Below are positions 7,298 to 7,605 of a stretch of 7,605 nucleotides of DNA, piece after piece. Source of the DNA: Prevotellaceae bacterium (GTDB lineage: Bacteria; Bacteroidota; Bacteroidia; Bacteroidales; Bacteroidaceae). Every line of letters starts with the position of its first letter. Positions within the stretch are counted from its first letter, which is position 1. Location of the stretch: the NCBI GenBank assembly GCA_021204715.1, contig JAJPYW010000156.1, positions 1 to 7,605 of the forward strand, in the 5' to 3' direction. Made by a program: the position numbers and the translations under genes. The notes under the pieces were generated by a model. It was not told where the DNA came from. It did no database searches and was given only the letters and a program-made list of their open reading frames with translations.

Positions 7298-7605
7298 ATG
7301 AAAAAAAACGAGTTTGTTAAACCATGTGAGGGCCTGTGGCCTACGAAATGCCTCTTTTTGAAGATATCCCGGTTCCGACACACTTTCATCACAGGAAATG
7401 GCCGCATGGCATTGAAAGCGCTCGCCGCCATTCTCTTTATCCTGTTGTTGCCCGCACTTGCAACGGCACAAACCCGCAAGCCTGTCATCGGCATCTCTTC
7501 CGATTGCAAGAAAGGCAAGCTCACGGTAAACGAGACCTACACCAAAGCCGTGCTGCGGGCGGGAGGCATCCCTTTGATTCTGCCCCAAGTAGCAGACTCT
7601 TTGAC
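7298..7605 (+). CDS. Peptidase C26 (gamma-glutamyl hydrolase / PuuD-like), N-terminal fragment, secreted
   Basis: Start of a class I glutamine amidotransferase-like hydrolase of the C26 group, which includes gamma-glutamyl-GABA hydrolase (PuuD) and folylpoly-gamma-glutamate hydrolase. The frame is open to the window end, giving 102 codons. The family opening is clear: RKPVIGISSDCKKGKL, then TYTKAVLRAGGIPLILPQ. The catalytic Cys and His lie beyond the window. Two starts are possible. The ATG at 7298, 18 nt after the previous stop, has an A/T-rich context and begins MKKNEF. The ATG at 7406 (codon 37) begins MALKALAAILFILLLPAL, a textbook signal peptide with a cut after ATA. The first 36 codons are less C/G-rich at third positions than neighbouring genes and do not resemble an export signal, so 7406 may be the true start, with 7280-7405 as leader. 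The outer start is given as the boundary. The protein probably acts in the periplasm, trimming gamma-glutamyl residues. Confidence 0.82.
   Translation, partial: MKKNEFVKPCEGLWPTKCLFLKISRFRHTFITGNGRMALKALAAILFILLLPALATAQTRKPVIGISSDCKKGKLTVNETYTKAVLRAGGIPLILPQVADSL

Overview
The window comes from a member of the Bacteroidales. The evidence is a SusC/SusD pair, SusD-type lipoprotein architecture, A-rich start contexts without clear Shine-Dalgarno motifs, and tight gene packing. By eye the GC content is in the mid-50s percent, with strong use of TTG for leucine and C/G-ending codons in every gene, so no gene looks recently acquired. I cannot name a genus. Everything is on the + strand and reads as one probable operon: susC (3' half), susD, gltS, a C45-type Ntn hydrolase, an AbgB-like M20 amidohydrolase and a C26 gamma-glutamyl hydrolase cut off by the window end. 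Junctions are short: 19 nt, 9 nt, a 4-nt ATGA overlap, another ATGA overlap, and 18 nt (or 126 nt if the last gene uses its second ATG).

Region by region: 1-1562 is the C-terminal half of a TonB-dependent SusC/RagA porin, whose frame carries two TAG codons at 57-59 and 87-89 inside otherwise family-like sequence. 1582-3180 is an intact SusD/RagB lipoprotein. 3190-4536 is a GltS-family sodium/glutamate symporter with an unusual perfect 13-bp inverted repeat inside the coding region. 4533-5789 is a secreted Ntn linear-amide hydrolase whose signal peptide ends just before the putative nucleophile Cys26. 5786-7279 is a secreted M20D amidohydrolase resembling the p-aminobenzoyl-glutamate hydrolase subunit AbgB. 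7298 to the end is the N-terminus of a secreted peptidase C26 protein.

Working hypothesis (inference): this is a SusCD-linked scavenging locus for glutamate conjugates. An outer-membrane pair would capture a glutamyl or amide-linked substrate. Three exported hydrolases would split amide and gamma-glutamyl bonds in the periplasm, and GltS would import the freed glutamate. Folate polyglutamates or p-aminobenzoyl-(poly)glutamates fit the enzyme set best; gamma-glutamyl peptides, poly-gamma-glutamate and N-acyl-glutamate/glutamine conjugates are alternatives. No glycoside hydrolase is seen. The two TAG codons in susC are the main oddity: they suggest a decayed porin, an error near the sequence start, or, least likely, TAG readthrough or recoding. 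No tRNA, rRNA, CRISPR array, insertion sequence or convincing terminator was seen, and no regulator lies in the window.
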